Assembly (NCBI GenBank): GCA_963665155.2
Contig: CAXXFI010000002.1
Coordinates: forward strand, 1,364,001 to 1,428,000
Reading direction: 5' to 3'
Length of the DNA: 64,000 nucleotides
DNA from: UBA1141 sp963665155
GTDB taxonomy: Bacteria; Chloroflexota; Dehalococcoidia; Lucifugimonadales; UBA3495
Part shown: one piece after another, positions 35,503-45,068 of the stretch
Position numbering within the stretch: position 1 is the stretch's first letter
Layout of the letters: each line of letters starts with the position of its first letter
Notes under the pieces: generated by a model
What the model saw: only the letters and a program-made list of their open reading frames with translations
Told to the model about the DNA's origin: nothing
The model's database searches: none
Program-made: the position numbers and the translations under genes

Positions 35503-37830
35503 ATGTCCGTAGCTGGCTCAATCAGCCCAACAACACCGGGCAGCACGAAAGAACTGCGGTTGGGAATCGTTTTTTATGGAGGCGTGTCGCTAGCTATGTA
35601 TATGCACGGTGTTACCAAGGAATTGCACCGGTTGGTAGCTGCATCTGTGGCGCTGAATGAGGACCCCGAGCACAACCCTTACAGCACAACCAAGGTGGAA
35701 CACACCTATTGGAACATCCTCAAATCCCTTGAACAGAAAGACCATTACCGGACTCGGGTCGTCATCGACCTAATCGCTGGGACCTCGGCGGGAGGCATTA
35801 ACGGCATTGCCCTAGCCAAAGCTTTGTCCCACAACCTGTCACAAGAGCCGCGGCGGAAGGTATGGATGGAGCAGACCGACATTAAAAAGCTGATGGGCGG
35901 GATTCAGTTCATTCCTGCCAAGTTGAAGTTGGTGGGGTTTTTCGCCAGACTAGTTCGGCACTTAGGCAACCCGCCACCGCCTCTAGGTGGCGACCGGATG
36001 TTTGGCTGGATCCACCAGGCCTTGAACGAAATGGACCAGCACGGCGGCTTTGTTCCCAACGTCGACTCGATGGTCCCTCCAGGGCAATCTCTGGAGTTGT
36101 TCGTCACCCTGACCGACATGCGAGGATACCACCTCTACTTTCCAGCCTATGTCCCGAGGCTGGTATCCAACTTGAGGCACCGGCATGTATTGAATTTCCG
36201 CTACCAATCTGAGCAACAGGACCAGTTTGGCGGCAATTACAATCCGGCCCTGACCTTCGCAGCTAGGGCGACTTCATCGTTTCCAGGGGCTTTTCCGCCA
36301 ATACGTATCTCGAATATTGCCAAGAACGCAGGCGACAATTGGCCGGGACGTGAGGGATTCAAGAAGGAGTTCTTCCGCAGCTATGAACTTGCGGGTGAGA
36401 ATGAGGAGAACAGCTATTTTGTAGATGGCGGGGTACTGGACAACTACCCCTTCGGTTACGTGACGAATGCCATTGCTGAAAAACCGGCCAGTCTACGGGT
36501 GGACCGTAAATTGATCTATATCGAGCCGGACCCTAAAGAGATTTCAACAACTTCCCGACAAGAGATGCCCACCTGGCTTGGAACAGTGTGGGCTGGCCTT
36601 TCCGGCATACCCAGTCACGAGCCGATTATTGATGACCTACTGCGGCTACGTGAGCATAACGAGAGGGTTTCCCGGGTAAACACGGTAATAAACGGGGCTT
36701 TTCCGGAGGTGAGCCGGCTCTTAAATGAAATAAGGAAGACAGGTGTTTTCCCCGCCGATGCCAGCCCGGACCAAGTTCTTGGGTGGCGCGAAGAGATCAA
36801 TGCGAAAGCTCGCCAGATGGCAGGATTCAGTCATAGCAGCTACACCAAACTCAAGTTGTACAACGTGGTTGAGCGGCTCGGTGACTTGGTGTCAATCGTT
36901 CGCGATTTTCCTGAAGATTCCAACCACCGGGCTTTTGTCCGTGATGTTTTTATTAGGTGGGCGGACGATAAGGGCATCTTCGCGGATGATACCGAAGGTT
37001 CCCAGGCCCGGATAGAATTTTTGAAGCCCTTCGACCTAAGCTACAGTCGACGGCGGATCCGTTTCGTCATTCGAGGGATTAACGCTATGTATGAGCGTAG
37101 CAATGACCCACGGATACCTACCAGAGCCCAGTTGGATGTGGCGAAGACGGATCTTTATAAGTTTATGGGGGAATTGTCCCCGGAGACCACCGCCACGGAT
37201 ATAACCGAAGAGATTAAAGAGTTTATATCGGTATTGTTCGCCGACGCCAAGTTGGCGGAACTCATAAGCAAGGGGCCTTCGGAGCAGGATGCCTTCAAAA
37301 CTGAGTGGGTGGCAGCACTGAATCGATTGGAAGACATGCTGAGTCGTTTCTTTGAAGAGCGGCTCGCTAATCACCGTCAAGACCTTTACCAGATGTTTCA
37401 TCGGGTTACCGCCGATTGGGATAGGACGGTTCGAGAAGAGCTGATGGTACGTTATCTTGGTTTTCCTTTTTGGGACATTCTGCTCTTCCCTGTCGTCAGC
37501 CTGAGTGAAGCTGGTGAGATGGATGAAGTAGAAGTCCTGCGGATGAGCCCGGTTGATTCGAAATTGCTGGAACCCATGCCGGACACGCCCAAACTCAGAG
37601 GCGTCGCCCTCGGTCACTTCGGCGCTTTCTTCGATCGAAAGTACCGCGAGAACGATTACCTTTGGGGCAGACTGGACGCCGCCGAACGTCTGATACACAC
37701 CCTCCTTGGTGTTTCAGACCAAAGCCAGTTCAAAGCAGCCTTTGAAGCGATAATGAATGAGGAGCGCCCAAATGCCCACTACATAAGAGATGTATACGAG
37801 CATTTGGACCGGGAGATTGCTAATTTATAG
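35503..37830 (+). CDS. Patatin-like phospholipase, large form
   Basis: 775 residues. The patatin catalytic dyad is intact: Ser95 in DLIAGTSAGGINGIAL and Asp308 in YFVDGGVLDNYPF. The oxyanion-hole region LRLGIVFYGGVSLAMYMHGV matches the family with an insertion. The large C-terminal region (after about residue 360) is mostly helical and resembles the 'patatin-like protein' group with a DUF3376-type extension. No signal peptide is present, so it is probably a cytoplasmic or membrane-associated lipid acyl hydrolase. ATG 35503 has TTGGAGG upstream. The ABC exporter gene follows 258 bp later on the same strand. Confidence 0.88.
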   Translation: MSVAGSISPTTPGSTKELRLGIVFYGGVSLAMYMHGVTKELHRLVAASVALNEDPEHNPYSTTKVEHTYWNILKSLEQKDHYRTRVVIDLIAGTSAGGINGIALAKALSHNLSQEPRRKVWMEQTDIKKLMGGIQFIPAKLKLVGFFARLVRHLGNPPPPLGGDRMFGWIHQALNEMDQHGGFVPNVDSMVPPGQSLELFVTLTDMRGYHLYFPAYVPRLVSNLRHRHVLNFRYQSEQQDQFGGNYNPALTFAARATSSFPGAFPPIRISNIAKNAGDNWPGREGFKKEFFRSYELAGENEENSYFVDGGVLDNYPFGYVTNAIAEKPASLRVDRKLIYIEPDPKEISTTSRQEMPTWLGTVWAGLSGIPSHEPIIDDLLRLREHNERVSRVNTVINGAFPEVSRLLNEIRKTGVFPADASPDQVLGWREEINAKARQMAGFSHSSYTKLKLYNVVERLGDLVSIVRDFPEDSNHRAFVRDVFIRWADDKGIFADDTEGSQARIEFLKPFDLSYSRRRIRFVIRGINAMYERSNDPRIPTRAQLDVAKTDLYKFMGELSPETTATDITEEIKEFISVLFADAKLAELISKGPSEQDAFKTEWVAALNRLEDMLSRFFEERLANHRQDLYQMFHRVTADWDRTVREELMVRYLGFPFWDILLFPVVSLSEAGEMDEVEVLRMSPVDSKLLEPMPDTPKLRGVALGHFGAFFDRKYRENDYLWGRLDAAERLIHTLLGVSDQSQFKAAFEAIMNEERPNAHYIRDVYEHLDREIANL

Positions 37831-38073
37831 GTCCGCCTGTCCCCGGTCCGCGAAACTTGGCTAGGCATAGAGAAACCCAGTTTTTTGATTACTCAATGGG
37901 TACCGGATGACCCAATCTCACGTCGATTGCACCGGGGATTCCTCGCTGTGGGCCGGTTCAAGTCCTAAGTGTTGGGCGGCCAAGTGCTTCGGTTGATGTA
38001 TGTTTGAGGCGCTTGAAGTCCATATGACAACGATTGGATAGAGCGACGCCCCAGCCTACTTGGCAGCCTGGGC

Positions 38074-38082
38074 TGATACAAT
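38074..38082 (+). promoter_or_regulatory. Extended -10 promoter, probably leaderless (ABC exporter)
   Basis: TG-A-TACAAT at 38074-38082 is an extended -10 box. It ends six bases before the ATG at 38089, so transcription would start on the ATG and the mRNA would have no leader. No Shine-Dalgarno sequence is present. A TTGGCA occurs at 38060-38065 but at too short a distance. Confidence 0.4.
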
Positions 38083-38088
38083 GGAAAA

Positions 38089-40002
38089 ATGAGTACTGAC
38101 GAACCCCCCCAGGATCAACGCGGCCTGACAAGTAGGATCGCCGTTGCATTCCGCCCTTACCTCAAGCAGGTGGTCGTAGTAGGCCTGCTGATTTTGATCA
38201 CCGCTGGACTGGGCGTGGTCAACCCTCTGTTGATCCGCGAAATTTTCGACTCGGGCCTCTTCCCAGAGGGCGGCGTCAACCTGAACCTGATCTGGAAATT
38301 AGCCGGAATTATGATCGGGATTACCGTCGTCACCGGCATGATCGGGATCTTTCAGACCCTGCTAACCAACCAGGTGGGGCAGAAGGTGATGCGGGACCTG
38401 CGGGACAGGCTGTACCGGCACCTGCAGAGCCTATCTATCAAGTTTTTTACCGGTACTCGGACCGGGGAGATTCAGTCCAGGGTTGCCGACGACGTCGGTG
38501 GCGTCCAGAACGTGGTGACCAGCACCATTACCGACATTGTCTCCAACATTGTCATACTCATTAGTACCGTCGCAGCGATGTCTATCCTTTCTTGGAAGCT
38601 CACCTTGGTAGCTATTGCCATCGTGCCGTTGTTTGCGGTCTTGACCAAGGTCGTGGGCACCAGGCGCCGCGCTGTTTCGGCCCGGGTCCAGAAGGCCACC
38701 GCCGAGATGACGGCCATCACCCAGGAGACCCTGTCCATTTCGGGCATTATGCTGTCTAAGCTATTCGGCCAGCAGAACCAGGAGATTGAGCGGTTTCACG
38801 ACCAGAACCAGGCGTTGTCGGAACTGGTGGTGTTGCGCCAGATGACTGGTCAGACTTTCTGGGCAGTCATGCAGACCTTCTTCTCCGTGTCGCCGATTGT
38901 CATCTATGTCTTGGCTGCCTACATGATTTCCGGCGTGGGTCGTGAAGGTATTTCGGCGGGCACCATAATAGCTTTTACCACGCTGCAGGCACGACTGTAT
39001 TTTCCCATAGGGACCCTCCTTCGGGTTTCCGTGGAGCTACAATCGTCTTTGGCGCTGTTTGAGCGCATATTTGCCTACTTGGACATCAAACCCGAGATTT
39101 CCGACTCTCCAGACGCCATCGAACTAACGCCGGAGCAGGTGTCGGGAGCTATCAAGTTCGAATCGGTCCGCGTCAATTATTCGGTGAGCGGCGATGGTCT
39201 GCCAGAGGCCCAAAATGGCGATGCACCTCCTTTCTGGGCCCTAGACGGCGTAGACTTTGAAATAAAACCAGGCCAACTGGCGGCAATTGTTGGGCCCAGC
39301 GGCGCAGGGAAGACTACGGTGTCCTACCTGATTCCCCGGCTCTACGATACAACCGAAGGCAGGGTGCTCATCGACGGCACCGATGTGCGCCAGATACGTT
39401 TAGCGTCTTTGGCCGGAATGATTGGCTACGTCTCACAGGAGAGCTATCTGTTCCACTCCACCATCCGCAACAACCTGCTCTACAGCAAACCCGATGCCAC
39501 CCAAGAAGAGATGGAAGCCGCCGCCAGAGCAGCTTACATTCACGATCGGATCATGGAGTTCTCCGAAGGGTATGACACCGTGGTAGGAGAAAGGGGATAC
39601 CGCATGTCCGGCGGGGAAAGGCAGCGATTGTCCATTGCCAGAGTTATTCTGCACCAACCCAAGCTCTTGATATTGGACGAAGCCACCTCGGCCTTGGATA
39701 GTGCCAGCGAGCGTTTCGTCCAAGCAGCGTTGCAGCCGCTGATGAAGGGGCGCACCACGGTGGCAATCGCCCACCGGCTCTCGACCATCATGGCCGCCGA
39801 CGTGATATTCGTGTTGGACCGCGGCAAGATCGTCGAGCAGGGCACTCACACCCAGTTGTTGGCCAAGCAGGGTCTCTATGCCATGCTCTACCTAGAGCAG
39901 TTCGACGGGGGCAATATAGAATGCCGCTATGAGGATGGCGTGGTATTTAGCGACGGCAAGATTGCGTTCACGGAAGACGGAAGGGTCGCGAATATCCGTT
40001 GA
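38089..40002 (+). CDS. ABC transporter, fused permease and ATPase (exporter type)
   Basis: 637 residues. Six membrane helices lie in residues 20-330 (e.g. VVVVGLLILITAGLGVVNPL, ITDIVSNIVILISTVAAMSI). The ATPase follows: Walker A GPSGAGKTT near residue 402, Q-loop IGYVSQESYLF, signature SGGERQR near residue 507, Walker B LLILDEATSALD, and H-loop IAHRLSTI. The layout is that of type IV exporters (MsbA/LmrA-like), which work as dimers to move lipids, peptides or drugs out. A short C-terminal extension of about 35 residues (after EQFDGGN) is unusual. No second half-transporter is nearby, so it is probably a homodimer. Confidence 0.93.
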   Translation: MSTDEPPQDQRGLTSRIAVAFRPYLKQVVVVGLLILITAGLGVVNPLLIREIFDSGLFPEGGVNLNLIWKLAGIMIGITVVTGMIGIFQTLLTNQVGQKVMRDLRDRLYRHLQSLSIKFFTGTRTGEIQSRVADDVGGVQNVVTSTITDIVSNIVILISTVAAMSILSWKLTLVAIAIVPLFAVLTKVVGTRRRAVSARVQKATAEMTAITQETLSISGIMLSKLFGQQNQEIERFHDQNQALSELVVLRQMTGQTFWAVMQTFFSVSPIVIYVLAAYMISGVGREGISAGTIIAFTTLQARLYFPIGTLLRVSVELQSSLALFERIFAYLDIKPEISDSPDAIELTPEQVSGAIKFESVRVNYSVSGDGLPEAQNGDAPPFWALDGVDFEIKPGQLAAIVGPSGAGKTTVSYLIPRLYDTTEGRVLIDGTDVRQIRLASLAGMIGYVSQESYLFHSTIRNNLLYSKPDATQEEMEAAARAAYIHDRIMEFSEGYDTVVGERGYRMSGGERQRLSIARVILHQPKLLILDEATSALDSASERFVQAALQPLMKGRTTVAIAHRLSTIMAADVIFVLDRGKIVEQGTHTQLLAKQGLYAMLYLEQFDGGNIECRYEDGVVFSDGKIAFTEDGRVANIR

Positions 40003-40373
40003 CCGGCCTCAGCCCGTGGCCTACTCTGCTCAAGGAATTCCCTTTGCCCCCAGCTGTCGGCCCATTATTCTGCCCGAGCCCTTGGGAAAGTGTTACCTAT
40101 GTTCCTGGTTTTTATGTTACCAGTCTATCCGGTTTGTACCGGACAAATTCCTTCCCCCATCTCGGGGGAAGGCTAGGCCTGTCCTGAGCTCGCCGAAGGG
40201 ATGGGGGTGTTGAATTCTAAGCACCGACCGATTCCCGCTACCATGCTAAATCTTAGCGCGGTCTCATCACCGGAAAAAGTTTAAGCCCCAGAACTATGTA
40301 TCGCGTGCTAGCCGCATATTCCGTAGGGGTGCCAAGGTTACCAAATCTAATTACGACTAAAAGGAGTGTTGAT
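40003..40373. other. Intergenic region between ABC exporter and split oxidoreductase
   Basis: No gene. It contains the dispersed repeat at 40148-40209 and AAGGAG (40361-40366), the ribosome site for the oxidoreductase TTG start. Confidence 0.55.
40148..40209. repeat. Dispersed intergenic repeat (CTTCCCCCATCTCGGGGGAAGG type)
   Basis: TTCCTTCCCCCATCTCGGGG followed by GAAGGCTAGG and, after an insertion with GTCCTGAGCTCGCCGAAGG, ATGGGGGTG. A second copy without the insertion is at 56086-56122 (TTCCTTCCTCCATTTCGTGG, GAAGGCTAGGATGGGGG). The first part forms a short hairpin, CTTCCCCC with GGGGGAAG. The inserted piece is the REP-like core also seen near 411-430. Confidence 0.65.
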
Positions 40374-40770
40374 TTGGCTATAGGTTGGGGATTTATCGGA
40401 ACCGGGAGGCATCCGGATGCTCGTGTGGCGCCCGCAATGGTATTGGCGGAAGATACGGAAATAATCGCCGCCTACAGCAGAAGCCAAGAGCGAGCAGAGG
40501 ATTTCGCCAGCAAACACGGTGCCCGAAGCGCGTATTCTTCAGTTGAGGCGTTGTTGGCCGACTCCAGAGTGCACGCTGTGTTTATCGCCTCCCCCAACCA
40601 CCTGCATGCCCCCTATGCTAAATTGGCCGCCCAAGCCGGAAAGCATGTCTTCGTGGAAAAGCCTATGGCCACGACGGTGAGCGAATGCCTCGACATAATT
40701 AAGGCGTGCAAAGCTCATGGCGTCAAACTTGGCGTCGGATTCCAGTTGCGGTTCCACCCCGGCCACCTAG

Positions 40771-42228
40771 TATTACAACGTCAGTTCAGGGAGGGATGTG
40801 GGGTGATGCCCGCATGGCGGCGCGGCGCTTGGCATGGGAGCGTTTGGCCCGTTCGTTACTGTCCTGCGTATCCTCAAGCCACCGCAGCAACTCGGTTGGC
40901 CCGAACCGTTCCCGGGGCAGCATTTCCCGCACCACCCGGTAGACCTGCGGCCTCGTGATCCGGGGCATCTTTTTCCCCCCAAGCCTGTTGCAGGCTCAGC
41001 AGAAAAGCTCCGCCCAGCAGGCACAGGGCCACGTGGTGATGCCAGCCAGCCCAGGTGCGGGTCTCGTACTCGTCCAGGCCTACGTCGCTTTTCTCCGTCT
41101 CAAACTCCGTTTCTATACGCCAACGGGAGTCTCCCACGTATGCCAGGGTCTCCAACGGGGTATCCTCCGGAGCATTGGACAGGTAGTAGCGGGGTTCGCT
41201 GCCGTCCCGGTTCCGGCGGTAGACGGCCCAGTGGATTTCGCCGGGCTTGCGCCTGCTGGTCGGTCGCACCCTCTGGGCGCTGAAAAGGTAGCTGCGTGGC
41301 CCCTGGCTTCCCTCGGCCACCGTAATCTCACGCCAGGCCTCCTCCGGCAACTCGTCGCTGCGCTGCTCCATGGTCCGGCGCTGACCGTCTCGCAGCCTGG
41401 GTTTGCGGGGACGCCCGAATCCCTGATACTCCGCACTGGTCCAGGCAGGCTCCGGCGGCCACACCGTAAAGCCGGACGGAACGTCCAGCACGTACCACAT
41501 CCCCAAGGCCGCCAGGCCCTCCCGGAAGGACGGCGACATCCCGAAGGCGTCGTCCGCCGCGACCCATCCAGCCTTCAGGTGGCCCCGCTCCTGCGCCCGC
41601 CCCACCATCTCCAAGGCCAACTCCGTCTTGGACCGGTAGCCCTGCCTATCCTCCGGCACACCCGCCGCCTCACACCGGTCTTTGTCCGAGGTCCAACTCT
41701 CGGGCAGATACAGCCCCTTGTCCACCAATGCCCGTCCCAACGGGCTGACATAGGCCAGGAACATCCCCGCCTGGCAGTTGGCCACCTTCCCCAGCCTCCC
41801 GCAGTACTGCCGGGCCACTCCCACCGACTTCCTCCCCTGCTTGGGAAAGTCGCTGCCGTCCAGCACCCACACCCCTTCCGGATGCTCCAGCCGGGTTCCC
41901 AGGTACTCCTGCAGCCGTCCTATAATCACCTCATCGTCCCAGGGAGAATCGGTGAGAAACCGCTGCATCCCTCGGGCTGACCCCGGAACCGTCTCCGACA
42001 GGTTCTCAGCGTTGCGCCGCTCCCCAGACTGTACCAGCAGGGCCTGGAGATAATGACCGCTGTGCTCCCGCGTCTCCCGGCGGCCAAACAGCGGCGCGAA
42101 GTAAGCGTGAAAATCCCGAAATGACCCGTACACCTGCTCGAAAGCTGCCGCATCCACATCCCCACCTCACCCGCCTATTCCCTCTCCAGCTACACAGTCA
42201 TCCTATCAAACTAACTGACGTTGTAATA
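40771..42228 (-). mobile_element. IS701-family element
   Basis: 1458 bp, with perfect 16-bp terminal inverted repeats TATTACAACGTCAGTT (40771-40786; complement at 42213-42228). CTAG lies on both sides (40767-40770 and 42229-42232), which is the 4-bp target duplication. Its transposase is read from the minus strand. The outer 10 bases of the ends match those of the 145-bp MITE, so this is the probable source family of the MITE. Confidence 0.88.
40786..42157 (-). pseudogene. IS701-type transposase, frameshift near the C-terminus
   Basis: The main frame (42157-40874) holds a DDE transposase: WVLDGSDFPKQGRKSVGVAR contains the first catalytic D, LKAGWVAADDAFGMSPSFRE the second, and DSRWRIETEFETEKSDVGLD the Glu region. 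Near 40975-40980 a run of six C (G6 on the coding strand) breaks the frame. With five G the protein continues as QQAWGKKMPRITRPQVYRVV and then ERAKRSHAKRRAA, the usual basic IS701 C-terminus ending at 40786. In the present frame the tail is unrelated. The start is GTG 42157 with GAGGTGGGG upstream. It may still be partly functional, or the extra base may be an error. Confidence 0.8.
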
Positions 42229-44010
42229 CTAGAAACCCGGCTGAAAAGCCCTGCTGTGACGGGATGGCGTGGAGGATAACCAGTGGACTGTAAGTCTGAG
42301 GCTAAGAGTGACCCAGTTGGCTGCGGCCAATATGAATTGGGTAGTAACGATGGGCGACCCTGGGGCTTGCTGGTCCGGTTTATCGTGAGAGGAGCCTGGA
42401 GCCGGAGATATCATCCCCATCTTGGTAGCCACCAGGGTCAGGTTGGCCACCGTGGCCGCCATGAGTAGTTGGAATCGGGTCTTGGCTCGGCCGAAGTAGC
42501 GAGATTGGCGGACCCCCAGTTGCGCCAGCCGCGCCAGGCGATGCTCGGCCGCCTGGCGCAGCCTACGGTATTCAGCAAAGCCCTCACTCCGCTGGAAGTC
42601 CCGGGCTTGTTGCAAGAGCGCCTCTTGGGGATGCAGGGCTACGGTGCGTCCCGCCCCGTACCGCGCCGCCACGCACTGGGACCGCAGGGGGCATACGCCG
42701 CAGACCGCCGGGTCGAATTGGAAACTCCGGGCCAGGTAGGTCCGACCCAACCGGTTGGTCCGGGTGCCGAAGGTCCGCAGGGTGTGGGTAACATTACCGG
42801 CTGGGCAGGTGCAGGTTCCTGCCTCCAAGTCGATCTGGAAGTCCTCCTTGGGGAAGCAGGCCTTATTAGGGCGACCCGGCACCTTGGCTATTAGAGTCCG
42901 ACCAGCATCGGCAAAGGCCTGCCGCGTCCCGCCATCCCCATAGGCCGCATCCCCGATAGTCTCCTCCACCGCTATGCCCGTGTTCTCCTCACTCTGCTCC
43001 ACCAGTTCCAGGACTCCAGTGTTGTCACCGGCATTGCCGGGCAGGATGTCTACCGCGGTCACCAGTTGGGAATCGGTATCCACCACCACCGCAGCCTTAT
43101 GTCCGTCGAAGCGTTTGCTGCTGCTTTTACGGCCGTGGCGCATCTCCGGGTCGTGTACCGAAGGGATGCGGTCCCGGCTTACCCCATCCTTCAGGGCTGG
43201 GCCATCCTCCTGGCGTTCCACATCCTGCAGTAACAGTTGCCCCAGCAACTCCGCCGCTTCCACTATACCCTGGCGCTGGGGGCTCTCCTCGGGGAACTGA
43301 CCCTGGACCTGACGGGCCAGCTCCAACACCAGGTCGGCATCGGCTACTATCTTCTGCAGTAAGGCTTGCCGCTCTTTCTGGTTGTCCCAGTCAATCTCTG
43401 CCTCTCCCTTCACACTGGAGCCAAAGTAGAGTTCCAGACCGTGTCTCAAGGCCCATTCCTCGGGCCGCGTCCCATCCAGGTCCGAAAGCGCCCGCACTAC
43501 CTGGACTATGCCGTCGGCCAGCAAGTTGTAGGTGTCCTTGACCGCCCCTCGGCCCAGAATGTAGGTGGTGTCTACCGCCACCTTCATCCGGCGTCCTTTC
43601 AGGTATCCGGTCTGCCGGGCGAATTGGAGGCTGCGCTGAAAGACGGCCCGCACCCGGTCGTGGAGGATCAGCTGGGCTCGAAACAGCTGCAGCGTGCTCT
43701 TGGCAAAGGGCCGGTCCTCCACCTCAATCCCCAACGCCACCTTCCACCGGATATCAAAATCCGCCCGCTGTTTGGCTTCGGCGTCGCTGACTTTGTCGTA
43801 GGCTTGCAACAACAGCGCAGTGGCCACCAGACTTGGGGGCACGCTATCCCGGCCATTGTCTGGGCAATATAGCTCGGCGAACTCTTCGTCTCGAAATAGC
43901 TGTCCCCGCAGGGAGGCCAGGAAGCCATAGAAGGAGCCCCGGCCCACATAGTCCAGGTACAGGTGATCCGCTTCCAGCAGCCCTCGTTGCGCCGACCGTA
44001 CTCCCAGCAT
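42229..44010 (-). CDS. IS1182-type transposase (copy 2)
   Basis: Translation identical to copy 1, with ATG at 44010 and GGGAGG upstream. The DDE core and Cys cluster are as described there. The TAG stop (42231-42229 on the minus strand) again falls inside the flanking CTAG and not within the element, although the neighbouring sequence is entirely different from that of copy 1. Confidence 0.93.
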   Translation of the reverse strand: MLGVRSAQRGLLEADHLYLDYVGRGSFYGFLASLRGQLFRDEEFAELYCPDNGRDSVPPSLVATALLLQAYDKVSDAEAKQRADFDIRWKVALGIEVEDRPFAKSTLQLFRAQLILHDRVRAVFQRSLQFARQTGYLKGRRMKVAVDTTYILGRGAVKDTYNLLADGIVQVVRALSDLDGTRPEEWALRHGLELYFGSSVKGEAEIDWDNQKERQALLQKIVADADLVLELARQVQGQFPEESPQRQGIVEAAELLGQLLLQDVERQEDGPALKDGVSRDRIPSVHDPEMRHGRKSSSKRFDGHKAAVVVDTDSQLVTAVDILPGNAGDNTGVLELVEQSEENTGIAVEETIGDAAYGDGGTRQAFADAGRTLIAKVPGRPNKACFPKEDFQIDLEAGTCTCPAGNVTHTLRTFGTRTNRLGRTYLARSFQFDPAVCGVCPLRSQCVAARYGAGRTVALHPQEALLQQARDFQRSEGFAEYRRLRQAAEHRLARLAQLGVRQSRYFGRAKTRFQLLMAATVANLTLVATKMGMISPAPGSSHDKPDQQAPGSPIVTTQFILAAANWVTLSLRLTVHWLSSTPSRHSRAFQPGF

Positions 44011-44093
44011 CCTCAACCTCCCACACCCATTTATTAAATCTCTTGCCCAGTATATCGGGACAGCCTAGGTCAGGGTACTTTTCGGCCGGAGTT
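42233..44093 (-). mobile_element. IS1182-type element, copy 2
   Basis: 1861 bp, equal in length to copy 1 at 22354-24214 and encoding an identical protein, in opposite orientation. It is flanked by CTAG at 42229-42232 and 44094-44097. It lies exactly between the right end of the IS701 element and the left end of the MITE, so it inserted into the CTAG at their junction. The identity of both copies points to recent transposition. Confidence 0.92.
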
Positions 44094-44097
44094 CTAG

Positions 44098-44242
44098 TAT
44101 TACAACGACGGTTCCTCTGGCAGGGCGATTTTCGAGAATGATTTGAACCTAATAACGTGATGCGATGAGCCTACCGCGATAGCCCGCTGGCAGCCGAATA
44201 CGAAGGGGAAGACGAAATATTTGGTAATCCGTCGTTGTAATA
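44098..44242. mobile_element. 145-bp MITE, copy 2
   Basis: Reverse complement of 9861-10005 with no difference over 145 bases. Ends are the perfect 14-bp inverted repeat TATTACAACGACGG. It is flanked by CTAG at 44094-44097 and 44243-44246. It has no coding capacity. It sits at the right edge of the insertion in the oxidoreductase gene. Confidence 0.9.
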
Positions 44243-45068
44243 CTAGAGGCTCGCAGGTTGGTTCAAGAAGGCGCATTGGGGCAGGTAGCCCTTGCTCAGT
44301 CGATGTTGGGATCAGGCACTAGGGGTGAGGCGACCAGGCCACGCCGCACCGGACTCAGCGAGTGGTTGGAAGAGCCTGACATGGTCGGCAATTCGATGGA
44401 TATGATAGGCACCGGAGTCCATTGCGTTGATGATCTTGGGTTCATTCTTGGTCAGAATGTGGTGGAAGTTGCCGCATTGACCGATGGCCAAGCGCAGGAT
44501 GCTCCACTGGAACAATTAGCCACCATGTCCATAAGGTTTAGCGGAGGCGCCATTGGCACGGTGTGCTGCGGCAACAGGATGCCCGACTCAAGGAATGACG
44601 TGCCAATCTACGGCAGTGACGGGAGAATTCTGTTGCAAGACTCGTCCAGGCCCTTCTTGGAAGGTAGCCTGGAGGTCACCAGTGAGACGGTCAACGACAA
44701 CATAAGCTACACGCCGGACCCGCTGGCCTTATTCAAGTGGCAGACAGAGGGATTCAACCAAGCCATATCTCGTGACGAAGAACCCCGAGCGTCGGGCATT
44801 GACGGGCTTCGGTCCGTGCAGGTTACCGAAGCCATGATCGAATCCGCCAGATCGCGAAGAACCGTCGCGGTGGAGAATACCGATGTTACATAATGCGCTA
44901 TTTCCCAACACGGCCTAAGGTGGGGAGAGAATCAGGTCGCAACTTGGTCGGGCTATGCAGCGACGTTAGGTGTCAGCCTATTGCTCCGTGGCGCCAGCCA
45001 CCCTGACCGCCCACACGTAGTTCGCCGATCGCCAAGGTTGGCAAGTTAGAAAAAACCCGCACCGGTCC

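Larger units (their letters stand above)
40374..44893 (+). pseudogene. Gfo/Idh/MocA-family oxidoreductase split by three mobile elements
   Basis: The two gene parts are 40374-40770 and 44247-44893. Joined at one CTAG they give an uninterrupted 347-residue protein (1044 bases including the stop), reading through PGHLEARRLVQEGALGQV. The N-terminal Rossmann region has WGFIGTGRHPDARVAPAMVL, the dinucleotide-binding motif, and HVFVEKPMATTVSECLDIIK holds the conserved EKP. The C-terminal part has MIGTGVHCVDDLGFILGQNV with the usual D-x2-H-like catalytic region and a beta-sheet domain. The start is TTG at 40374 with AAGGAG upstream. IS701 (40771-42228), IS1182 copy 2 (42233-44093) and the MITE (44098-44242) interrupt it. 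The insertion seems recent because both halves have no other lesion. Confidence 0.9.
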
